From NCBI GenBank assembly GCA_023512835.1, contig CM042084.1, forward strand, positions 15,386,403-15,450,402: 64,000 nt of DNA. The letters are read 5' to 3'. The notes beneath the pieces are model-generated. The model saw nothing but the letters and a program-made list of their open reading frames with translations. It was not told the DNA's origin and did no database searches. This DNA is from Taxillus chinensis (taxonomy: Eukaryota > Streptophyta > Magnoliopsida > Santalales > Loranthaceae). Position numbers and translations under genes: made by a program. This document shows, one piece after another, positions 11,200 through 21,537 of the stretch; the stretch's first letter is position 1, and each line of letters begins with the position of its first letter.

Positions 11200-11748
11200 T
11201 TACTCAGAGGTACGCACATGAGAGGTAACAATGTATCCCCATTGAATCGCATGATGAACAAAGTGACAGTCAATTTCAATATGTTTTGTGCATTCATGGA
11301 AAACAGGATTGGCAACAATATGGAGAGCGGCCTGACTATCACAATACAAACGCATAGGTGCAGAATGAAAGACCCCTAAAGAGCGTAAGAGACGCTTGAG
11401 CCATATCGACTCACAACGGGTGGCGGCCATGGAACGATATTCAGCTTCGGCGGAGGAACGGGACACGGTGTGTTGTTTCTTCGTTTTCTAGGAGATGGGA
11501 GAGTGACCGAGCAGAACAAAATACCTAGAGAGGGAACGACGTGTCAAGGGACAGCTCGCCTAATTAGAGTCACAATAAGCAGAGATACGTAAATCACTAT
11601 CGTAACGCAAAAGAATGCCGTGTCCAGGATGCCCTTTCAAGTAGCACACCACACGTAAGGCGGCCTCCCAATGTTCTTGGCGTGGATGTTGCATGAACTG
11701 AGCGAGAATATGCACACAGTAACATAGTTCAAATCGGGTGATGCACAC
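11200..11748 (-). pseudogene. Copia RT end and RNase H fragment
   Basis: The minus strand encodes the usual end of a copia polyprotein. The segment QHPRQEHWEAALRVVCYLKG comes first. A tryptophan has become TAG after AYCDSN. Then come the RNase H motifs [27 protein letters not shown] and [19 protein letters not shown], with DVLTKGL just beyond. The upstream partner lies at 19551 and beyond. The stretch of RT between YVDD and this segment is absent, so it was deleted when the foreign DNA arrived. Confidence 0.9.
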
Positions 11749-11960
11749 ATGAATTGTCTTCTCAAAATTGATAAAAAAAACATTTTGGTTTGTTTGTTAT
11801 AGTATGTATTTTTTTGTAAAATGAATTTTAGGATTGTAAGCTAGAATTATTATAGTTGAAACTAATTGGTTCATAATTTTTTCCCTTTATGTTAGTCCCA
11901 TCAAGTGAGGAAACCTATCAATGAAGTATATAACTTTGTCAATGGTTACTTCGACTTTAA
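11749..11960 (+). repeat. Inner copy of 10316-10610, lying inside the copia body
   Basis: It begins AATTGTCTTCTCAAAATTGAT exactly where copia coding sequence stops and ends TCGACTTTAA directly before the hAT terminus at 11961. The order of matching blocks is the same as in the outer copy. See the matching finding for the possible origin. Confidence 0.75.
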
Positions 11961-12482
11961 CAGGGGCGGAACCAGGATTGTGTACCGGGGGGGGGTGGTG
12001 GGCAAGACAGCTGAGTCTCACATTGATTAATATCCCAGCAATGCTGGAAAAAAAGGCAGAAAACCCATCCAACCCACTGAACCCAGCTGTGGAATAGACG
12101 TCACAGTCAAAAACAGTCTGCCTAATCTCATCAGTAGAAAGAAGTTTATTTAATTCAGCACAAGTAGTTGAATAAAAGAACAGTCAAAATTACTAGCAAT
12201 AGAAGAATCATGAAAAAACAATTGAGAAAAGAAAGACACCAGATTTTTTTATCGGGCAGAGTAGAAAAAATAGTATTCTCATTGTCCTTAATCTCAAGAA
12301 AAAATAGTGCTGAATCTGCTGATCCTCAAAGTCATCTTTTGTTTGGGGTTCACAAGTTCAGAAGTTGGGGTCATTCAGTAGATCATTAGATATTACAAAA
12401 TTCAACAGCTACCATGAGCTATAGGGTGAAGAAACAACCACAAAAAACATTAGATATTATCAGTAAGTTCAAACCACATTTA

Positions 12483-14910
12483 TCAGAATGGAACTCGACG
12501 TTCTTTCATATCTCGAAAGTCATCTATAATTGATTCCACACTAAGCTGCATAGCAATTTCTTTTTCAATATACACAATCAACGAGTCAGTAAGAAACTCA
12601 TCCTCCATTTTGTTTCGAAGCCTAGATTTGACAATACTCATAGTTGAAAATGAACGCTCCGTTGTTGCAGTAGAAACTGGAAGAGTAAGCACAAGAATGA
12701 TCACTCTAAAAATAAGTTGGTAGATTGTCGATCTTCTAGTCTTTACCAACCATTGACAAAGGTCAGAAATGGAGGACATTTTTTGAAACTCCACATGTCG
12801 AACTACATCACACTCATAATGGACAAGTTCTATTTTCAACCGCTCTTTCTCGTCATCTGTGAAGTCTTGTGGATAAAATCTGTCTACCAATTGCCAAACA
12901 CCATCACATTTGAAAGAATCATATCCATTTCGAGGGTCCAAAGCTGAGCTAAGCATAAGCAACTCAACTGCATGCTCATTAAATCATTCATTTAATTATT
13001 GTAATTGAGAATCAATTGCAGCATAAAAAATATCTATTCGATAATGATGCTCAATTGTAAATTCACTTTCTTGACGACGAGCTCGACCTCCTCTTGAAAC
13101 ATAATGAGCATTCATATCCAAGACATCAATGTTACGTGCTTCACAAAATCCTTTCACCTTTGATAGTAAAGTTGACCATCCATCATCTCTTAGCTTTTGG
13201 AGAAGTGTTTTAGTTGATGAAACAAGATGCATAGCATTTAAAATGTCTTGAGATTTAGACTGCAAAGCTTGACAAAGTAAATCAGTGATCTGCATAATGT
13301 CTTTCATGAGATGTAAAATGAAGACAAATTCAAATGATGTTAATTCTTCATAAGTTGTGTCTGCATCACCTCTTTGAGCCCAAGAAGTCCCATCATCAAT
13401 AATGTTAAGAAGAACTTCACAAGTTGAACTGAACATATTAATCAAGCTAGAAACAGATCTTAAGTGAGAACTCCAACGGGTATCTCCTGCTCGTTGTAAA
13501 GTGCCAATTTGATTAAGGCCCCTATCGGTCTCCAACTCACCAATGGAAAGCAAATGTTCAATTTGAGAAGCTTGAGCAACTTTCAATGCATCATTACGCT
13601 TACATGAAGCACCGACTATGTTGACAATAGATGACAATTTAACGAAAAATTTATGAATGATGATAACTTCTCTTGACGCAGATAACTAATGCCAATTGTA
13701 AGCGATGTGCTAAACAATGGACATAGTAAGCGTATGGACAGTCATTTGAAACCAATGCTTGCAATCCATTCCATTCTCCTCGCATATTACTTGCACCATC
13801 ATATCCTTGCCCTCGAATATTCTGAATATCTAAATTGTGATAAGACAATACAGAATATATCGCATTTTTGAGGGTTAATGCAGCAGTGTTAGAGACATGA
13901 ACAAGCCCAAAAAAATGTTCCTTCAAAATGCCATCTTTGTTAACAAATCTTAAAACAATAGACATTTGCTCTTTCTTTGATTCATCACGAGCTTCATCAA
14001 CAAGTATAGAAAACTTTGCATCACCAATTTCGTCACGAATTGTATTCTTCACTTTGACTGAAATAACATGTAAAATTTCTTTTTGAATTTGCGGTGATGA
14101 GTAAGAGGCATTTTAGGGAGCATTCTTCAATACAACTTCCTTAACCTTGTCATTGTATGAACTTAATATACTGAGCATTCCAAGAAAATTTCCCCGATTG
14201 ATTGAATCTTCAGTTTCATCATGTCCCCTAAAAGCACAACCATGAATTGCAAGCCAAAGGACTGAATCAACCGAAGTTCTAAGTCGGAGTCGATTCTTTG
14301 CAATTTGCTCAAAAGTATATTTATCAACAACTCTCTCTATATGTTGAGTCTGCTCCATTAAATCCTTGCATGATTTATCGGCGATTTTATGAATACTATT
14401 TGGATCTTTCCCAACATGATTCAAAAAAGCACAATTTTGTCCATCCTTAACTTTCTTCCAATTTCGAAATCCATCAATTGTAAATGCTAATGCAGACCTT
14501 GACTGAGTGAAGAGATAACATGGTAGACAAAACACTGCATCTTTAGAAGGGGAATATTCTAACCACGAAGGAAATAGCTTGAACCATGTTGATTGGAAAC
14601 TACGAAGATGAGCTTCTGATCCAGATTTTGGATAATATGAAAGAATAGGTTGGTATGGACCATTCTTAATGTAAGCTCGCCGAATTTCATCGCGTTGATT
14701 GACATCATAATCTAATATTCGTGGCCGCTTTCCAGGATCACGTTCCAAAGAATTCAACTCAGCTGTAATGGTTTCAATTCTTTGAGATTTTGCAGGACGA
14801 GTAGAAGAAGTTGGAGTATCAATAGCAGACTCTGACAATGATGCATTAGATTCTAAGTTTTTAGAATTTGTTCTTTTAAAGAATGCATCAATCGTCGATG
14901 ACTTTCCCAT
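12483..14910 (-). pseudogene. hAT transposase (TTF zinc finger, DUF4371, hAT dimerisation domain), broken
   Basis: The protein would cut and paste the surrounding element. From the ATG at 14908-14910 it shows the TTF-type finger region (FKLFPSWLEYS, VFCLPCYLF), then the DUF4371/RNase H-like core (FSILVDEARDES, YDGASNMRGEWNGLQ, CLAHRLQLAL), and at the end the hAT dimerisation motif (LPVSTATTERSFSTMSIVKS). The full length of about 800 codons is normal. Three nonsense codons break it: TAA at 14113-14115, TAA at 12996-12998 and TGA at 12984-12986, all in the otherwise continuous frame. There is also one frameshift near 13640-13655. A TTTATTTATAG acceptor lies directly before the ATG, so a leader intron is likely. 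Relatives include animal ZMYM1-like and plant TTF-type hAT proteins. Confidence 0.92.
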
Positions 14911-15118
14911 CTATAAATAAAATAAAAATATTTTGTTAAATTAATAGAATCAAATAAGTAAAATAATTAGATAAATTTAAATTAAAAATCGCATGAAGCT
15001 TAAAAATTAAAGATAAGCCATACCTAACTTTCAATCTGACATATAATTTAAATAAATTAGAATCAAGCATGAATCATTATACCCTTGCTACATAATTCCA
15101 TCAATGACAATTTGAAAT

Positions 15119-18100
15119 CAATTGTCTTACTGGAAAACATCATGACAAATGTCATCACCGGATTTCGTTCGGGGAGAAACCCGCTTTTGGGGTGCGGTTC
15201 CTCCCAACCCTTATCCGAATGGTGATGAAAAATTAGAGTCGCCACCAACCATTTTTGAGGTGCGGTTGGTCACCTACAAGGAATTTGATCTAAGCTGCTA
15301 GGGATGGGCTCAGGAGTTGGTTATGCATGGAAAAGGGCTAGCACCCCCACAACGCCCTTTCGGTACCTATCTTAGGAGTTTGGAGATTTCTTAACTTGTT
15401 TTAATTGTTTGCTTAAAATATGACTGGTTTAAAGGTGAGGTAAAATTTACATTCGTTAAAGTCTGTTTTTATTTTTCTAAGTCATTTGTTAAAGTTAGAA
15501 TTAAATCCAATTTGTCCTAGCAATTTAATTTTTCCTATTTCTGTTTCTAAACTACTTATTTGAAATTGAATAGAATATCTAATTAATCCTATGGTTTAGT
15601 TAGCATCTAAGTTATTTAAAGAAGCCTAAGAAAACGATTAATTTCTAAGTTGCACGCTAACGTAAAGGTATGCTAAAAAACCTAAGACTTAAATTCGTAT
15701 TTAAAAGATCAAGTTTAAAAGCATAAACGTTTGAATTTTTATTTATTTATTTATTTATTTTTATGAGAAAACACTTTTTTCCTTTTTAGAATTTTTTTTT
15801 GTTGTTTTTGATGTTTTTAAATGTTTAAAAATCCCAAGTGTTTAAAAATTCTAAATGTTTAAAAATCCCATGTTTTTAAAATCTCAAGTGTTTAAAAGAA
15901 TTATTATTATGAAAAGTTTTTGTTTTGGAAAATGTTTAAGTAAAATGTGTTTTTTGTTTTTTGTTTGTTTTTGTTTTGTTTTTGTTGTTTTTTTAAATAT
16001 TAAACAAAAATGCATAAATAATTAAAAATTAACACAAGTGGTGTGTGTGATTGTGGCATTCACAAATCAAAGAAAATAAGCTCACCTTTTCTCTCTCTTT
16101 TTTTTCTCTTTTTTTTTTTCTCTCTCTCTCTCTCTTTTTTTTACTTGATTACAAAAATACAAATGTTGGGTTGTGACCCATATTTACAAAATTTCAAATG
16201 GCCAACTAACATCACCCTAATGGCCAATAAATGCAAGAAAAGACGAAAATAAAAGGAAGGGGTAAATGAGGATATAGAATAGATACAAACACAGGTAGCC
16301 ATATAATGGCTCCTTCCACAAAAAATACAAGCAGTAGAAAGGAATACACATGCAAGGAATGACTGTCTTTTTGTTGATGAATAACAGGAAATGGATTAGA
16401 CATAAGCTAGTCACGCTCACATATTTTTAAAACATTGGAACTTAAATGAAACCAAACAAAAAAACGCATCAAGCAAATGGCAGAAATATCAAATCACACT
16501 CCATACACACCCCAAAAGCTAGTAAAACTCGGGAAGAAAAGAAAAGAAAAAGAAACTATACAAATGAGTACATGAACTATGCCTATGACAGTGAGAACAT
16601 GGTTTTATTTTCATGACTTAGCAGCTGCAGAATAAGGGGGACACCCAGCCATTAAACCAGCCCTACAATAACCCCTAAACCAGTCTCAATTGCTCCTTAG
16701 CATTGACATGTTTAAGCAACAGGTCAGAGTATGATCCTTACAGCACATATCAAACAGCTTTATTTTAACAACGCATCAAACTAAAAACAACACTCAAGAA
16801 TTCCATCCTTGTACTATAATCTATCCTTTGACAATGGATTCAACATACGAAATCAAGCACTCAAGAAACTTATCTGTTAGTATAAAAATCCAGCAAACAA
16901 CATATGGCCTCATATCCTTAAAGAAAATATGACAAAAACACCACAGATAGCAAAAAAACAAAGGGCTTACCTGTTTACCTGTGGAACGGTTCTGCCGGGC
17001 TTACCTGTTTACCTGTTTGAAGCCCTTTTTCTAGGAGACGTAGGGTAGCGGAGCAGTTGAAAGACAGCGTCTCTTCAGTGGGGCGTCTCTTCAGGGTAGT
17101 GGCGTCAACAGCAACGTCAGCAGGGGGACCTGTGTGTGTCGTGGCTGAACTGGAACGGCCAAGGAGACGGCAGTTAGTGTAGTCGGTGTTGGGCGACCGG
17201 TACAAAGACGATGGAGGAGTTGGGAAGGTGCGATTTGGGCAGTCCCGACGCAGCGGCTCTGGGTTGTTGGGAGAAGTTGTCACGACTGTCAGTCACCGTT
17301 TATGGTGGACATGCGGTGAGGAGAGACGGCTAGCGGTTGGGATGGCAGAGCCATGGGTCAACGTTTAGCAGGTTGTTGTGGCGGAAGGGAAGAACAGGCA
17401 AGATAAAGGGATGTTGCTTTTGTGGCTTCAGATGGGGATTTGAAATGGTGGTGGCGGCAGCGCAACCTCCGTCCGGCAGAGGGAACAGAGGCGGCAGTTG
17501 GCGAGGTGATTTCCGACCGCCAGGGGGAACTCTCTGGGATTGAGGGTGATAAGATGTGGTAACTAAGTTTTGATTTTTGTAAATTGAGAGCCCCCCCTGT
17601 GCCTAGGGTTTCGATTGGCTTTTTATAAGAGAGGAAGGAAAAGGGTTTGGTTTGAATTGGGGCGGCAAGGACGCGATTTGGAGATGGGTTTGTCATGTGA
17701 GGGCGATATGGGCGTGGCTGCAGCGGCAGAATGGAAAGCCGGTTTCGGCAAGGTTGGGGAAAGAGGGGAAGGAAAAAGGGGAAGGAATCCATACCACTAG
17801 AGGATCTGTGCCTGCATCGCTGCGTCTCTGCACTGCGTCTGGGGAAGAAGAAGGCTTCTGCGTTCTGCGTTGTAGCCTGCGCAAAAGAGACGAGACGGGA
17901 TCGAGGAGAGAGAGAGAGAGTTGACCGCCTTTTATTTTTCTTTTCTTTTTTTGTTTTTGTTTTTGTTTTTTTCTTTTTTGTTTTATTTTTTTATTTTGTT
18001 TTTGTTTTTTTGTCTTTTTGTTTTTTTTGTTTTTTTTATTTATTTTTTAAAACTAATGAATAGGTGACATGTGGGCTAGGTAAGGCGGAAAAAAAAAAGA

Positions 18101-18794
18101 AAAAGAAAAGAGAAAGATGAATTGTTGTTGCTTCATTTTGTAGTCTTTAACTGATATTTTGAGTTTTTGGGATCGGTAAAATAATTTGATTTCCAATAAA
18201 ATGTGAAAAAATAATTTTTGGATTCGGGGCGTCGCTACGAGCAACCTCGTATCCTTTCTTCTTGAAAATGAGTTTATTTTTGTGCCAAAATTGTACTGCG
18301 CGTCCCTAAATTGATTTATTACTGAAAAAGTATTTTTTTATTTTTTCAAGAATAAGCTCTGTGAGTGAATATATGCAATATATACGTTGAAATTCTCAGA
18401 ATGATGAGAGGATTAATAAAATGCGGTTCGTGACCTGATATGGAGTGTCGTTTTAAAGGTCGAGTGTTATTTGCCCGCCGTTAGCAGTCTAAATGTTGTT
18501 CTGACCATAACTTCCTCGTTTGACCTCGGAATTGAGCGCGGTCAAAGGTGTTGATCTTTAAATTTGATTCTCTATCACTTGGAACTAGATTTTTGGCATT
18601 TAAAAACCTTTTTAAAGAAGTCGTTGAAATTGCGCCTTTTGAATCAACGGTCACGTCTCTTTAATTGTACAAAATAGTTAACAAACAAAAAAGAAGTTTA
18701 AAGCGAAAAATGAATATGTATGTCCAACCCGGACAAAAGGGGGTCCAACAACAAAAATCCTAAAAGTATGACAATTGTCTCAATTGTCTTACTG
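15119..18794 (-). mobile_element. Insertion in the hAT leader intron, probably a solo gypsy-type LTR
   Basis: CAATTGTCTTACTG stands on both sides (15119-15132 and 18781-18794), so the DNA between is an insert. On the minus strand the core starts TGTCATACTTTTAGG at 18773 and ends CCGGTGATGACA at 15150, a TG..CA LTR of about 3.6 kb. The stretch GGTTGGTGGCGACTCT near 15240 and the GGTGATGACA end closely resemble the LTR end at 39100-39238. No primer site, gag or pol is present. A TATAAAAA at 17620-17627 is oriented the same way. The flanking bases are more complex than a plain 5-bp duplication, so the insertion history is not fully resolved. Confidence 0.65.
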
Positions 18795-19183
18795 CTTAAA
18801 AATAGGACCGAGGTATTAGCTAATTTTTAGTTTTAGAATTTAGATTTTAGAATCATTACTGTAAAATTAGAAGCATTTGTGGTGCTTGCTGGATATATTC
18901 AAATGACCCCAAGAATCCTAAACAATTAGGGGGGCATTGGGCAGACTACAGTTTACAAGATATCCAGACTGCAATAGGGAAAATTTTATACACCATTTAG
19001 AGAACTAAATTAAAATTAGGAATTTTGAGAATCAAATTTTACTATTTTAGGGATTTGGAATTTGATATGCATAAATCTTGGAAATTTTACTCACACCAAA
19101 CTGAAGATTGAAGAATCCGCCTGAAATTGAAGAACCAAAGACACAGGAAGAGTCTCGCCGTCTCAGGCTCAATCCTCACTTCT
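18795..19183 (-). promoter_or_regulatory. Leader region of the hAT transposase gene
   Basis: This lies between the nested insertion and the terminal repeats of the element. On the minus strand a likely untranslated exon (GGTTCTTCAATTTCAGG, about 19140-19090) ends at a donor-like GTGTGAGTAAAATT. The matching acceptor is next to the transposase ATG at 14910. Inferred from position only. Confidence 0.4.
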
Positions 19184-19531
19184 CAGGGGCGGATAATCGT
19201 CCGTCGTAGACTCGCAGGAGCGAAACCTAAGAGTACAGTTGCAACTTTTTATTTAATTTCCATATCAATAATACGGCATGTGTAGGGGGGGTACTACTAA
19301 AATAATAAACCTGGGCGGCATGCGCAACCTAACCAACTACTTTTAACATTATATATATATATTAACAAAATTTTTAAAATCTTGAGGGCCCCTAAGTCTG
19401 CCTCCGTCCCTGTTGAGGGGGGGCCGTCAGCATGTGTAGCGGTCCTGGCCGACCACTTCTAATGTTAATATATATATATATATATATATTAACAAAAATT
19501 TGCCCCCCCCCTAAGTCTGCCTCCGCCCCTG
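19184..19531 (-). repeat. Duplicated hAT 5' terminus
   Basis: Two terminus-like ends in the same orientation occur 119 bases apart: CTGCCTCCGTCCCTG ending at 19412 and CTGCCTCCGCCCCTG ending at 19531. The sequences inside each are related (CTTGAGGG, GGCCGACCACTTCTAATGTTA against CCAACTACTTTTAACATTA). An oppositely facing CAGGGGCGG lies at 19184. The second element copy at 30782-31140 has the same arrangement, so the duplication belongs to the family. Confidence 0.75.
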
Positions 19532-19550
19532 AGATACCCCTTTAGTTTGT

Positions 19551-20195
19551 TCATAGCCATAAGGTCGAAGCCCGCAATAAGTAAATCATCGACATACACC
19601 AACACATGCAAACAAAATTCTTGAACCAAGTAAATAATGAGTAATTAGAATAAGATTGAATGAATCCATAGGATGTCAAGACAGCAGCCAATTTGGAAAA
19701 CCAACACCACGGTGCCTGGCGTAACCCATAAAGGGATTTGTTCAATTTACACACCTGTGTGGGATCGGTAGGCACAAATCCAGGAGGCAACTTCATGTAT
19801 ACCTCTTCGGTCAAATCACTATAAAGAAACGTGTTATGCACACCCATTTGATGAAGCTCCCAGTTTTGCACTGCAGCAACAGCTAAAAATGTGCGCATAG
19901 TCACCATCTTGGCCACGGGCGCAAACGTTTCATTATAGTCAATGCCTTCCACTTGATTGTTGCCCAAGATAACTATACGTGCCTTGTAGAGTTCAATGGT
20001 GCCATCAGAATGATGCTTAATGCGATAGATCCATTTACAACCAAGCGCTTTCTTGCTCGGGGGTAAGGACACAAGGTTCCATGTTTGATTTTGCTCCAAA
20101 GCCATGATTTCATTGCGCATGGCTGCACGCCACTTGACATCACGAGCGGCCTCCAAATACCGGGTGGGTTCAACAGCGGTCGTAACAACAGCCAA
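19551..20195 (-). pseudogene. Copia reverse transcriptase (RVT_2) fragment
   Basis: Clear RVT_2 motifs: WRAAMRNEIMALEQNQTW, LGCKWIYRIKHHSDGTIE, FAPVAKMVTMRTFLAVAA, EVYMKLPPGF, CKLNKSLYGLRQAP. The DVKNAFLHGD motif has decayed to GVHNTFLYSD. A frameshift lies just before the YVDD box, which can still be read in the next frame. The frame then runs into the hAT end at 19531. The RT also sits in a different frame from the integrase upstream. Confidence 0.92.
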
Positions 20196-20469
20196 GAAGG
20201 CCTGATGGCGAGCTGAAAAATGGGAAGAGGTGACATAATTTTCTATGGGATAAAGAACCGTACCTGAGGACTATGATTGAGAGGGTAGAGCAGCGCAAAT
20301 GGGTTCTTACAAACAATGAGCACTATAAGTCACATAATCCTTCAAGCGAACAGATGGTTTAGGATGACGATGTCCTCTGCCCAAAGACTCTATGGCTGGG
20401 TCACCATCCTGTTTGCCAGCGAGAGGTTCACCATCCCGTGTTCCGGTGAGAGAATCAGAAGCACGAGAC

Positions 20470-21510
20470 TTAGGAGGACGAAGCTGCACTGTATCGGCTG
20501 TACTGCACAGGATCGACTGTACACTGCGATCTCCCCCTTACTACTGTAGGACACCCAGTAGTAGAGGATGAGGATGAAGGGGCAAAACTATCCCCTGTAG
20601 GCTCGAGCGGATCCAACGTCGCAGTCCTGTCCATATGTTCGGGTGGCAAACAGGAGTGCAAAGGAGGCTCGGCAACTTGTGTGAGGTCCGACGCATAGGG
20701 AAACACCGTTTCATGGAAAATCACATCGCGAGAAACAAAATATTCCCATAATTCAATATCATATACACGCCACCCCTTTTTGCCGAATGGGTAGTCCACA
20801 AAAACACATTTTCTACTTTGATCATTAAATTTATCTTTATCACGTGCCACTCGGTGTGCATAACAAAGACATCCAAAAATCCGAAAGTAGTCATACTGGG
20901 GTATCTTGCCAAAAATTATCTCGTAAGGAGTTTTGCTGCCAAGAACTGAAGTTGGAGTACAATTGATCAAAAAACCAGCGGTCAATACACATTCACCCCA
21001 AAATTGAATGGGCAACTTAGCTTGAAACCTCAATGCTCGGGCAATATTTAAGATATGCCTGTGTTTTCACTCTACACGGCCGTTTTGCTAAGGAGTGCCA
21101 ACACAGGACGTTTGATGCATAATTCCATGGGTCTTAAAATATGTACCCAAGCATGTGAATTCAGTTCCATTGTCACTGCGAACAACTTTAACTGGTTTAT
21201 TAAATTGGCGCTCAACCATAGTGCAAAAATTTGTAAGAGTATGCGCAACCTCTTTCTTTTCAAGCAACAAATAGATCCATACTGCTCGGGAAAAATCATC
21301 AACAATTGTAAGGAAATAAACAGCGCCACATGATGCAGGTACTCTATAAGCACCCCACAAATCCCAATGAATGAGTGAAAAATAGTCATCAGCTTTATTA
21401 TCACTAACAGGAAAAACCTCGCGAGTTTGTTTAGCCCGATAACAAACATCACATGGTAAATGGTCACCATGGCAATTGATTCTATCACTAAATCCAGGAA
21501 TAGCTAACAA
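20470..21510 (-). pseudogene. Copia integrase fragment
   Basis: The zinc-binding region CDVCYRAKQTREVFP is followed by the catalytic core with HWDLWGAY, DDFSRAVWIYLL and VRSDNGTEF (two catalytic Asp). The QNG..E segment follows a TAG after CVGTP, and a second in-frame stop stands where VER(K) is expected. Translation then continues in frame through FWGECVLTAGFLIN and IFGCLCYAH, typical of the copia integrase C-terminal part. The frame is continuous with gag upstream (23085 frame), so only point nonsense changes separate them. Confidence 0.92.
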
Positions 21511-21537
21511 TACAGATAAATGGTAAATGGTAAATGG

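Larger units (their letters stand above)
11961..19531 (-). mobile_element. hAT transposon with a nested insertion in its leader intron
   Basis: The left end CAGGGGCGGAACCAGG and the right end CTGCCTCCGCCCCTG form an inverted-repeat pair typical of plant hAT elements. The transposase gene is on the minus strand (14910-12483), so the element's 5' end is at the right. The last 350 bases on the right match, in inverted orientation, the element end at 30782-31170. No 8-bp target duplication is present: the left flank GACTTTAA belongs to the repeat 11749-11960 and the right flank AGATACCC to copia. Without the 3.6-kb insertion at 15150-18773 the element would be about 3.9 kb. Confidence 0.8.

Noticed and set aside
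16975..18063. Several frames in a GC-rich segment
   Set aside because: They lie inside the LTR-like insertion, overlap on both strands and end in poly-T translation. No domain is visible.
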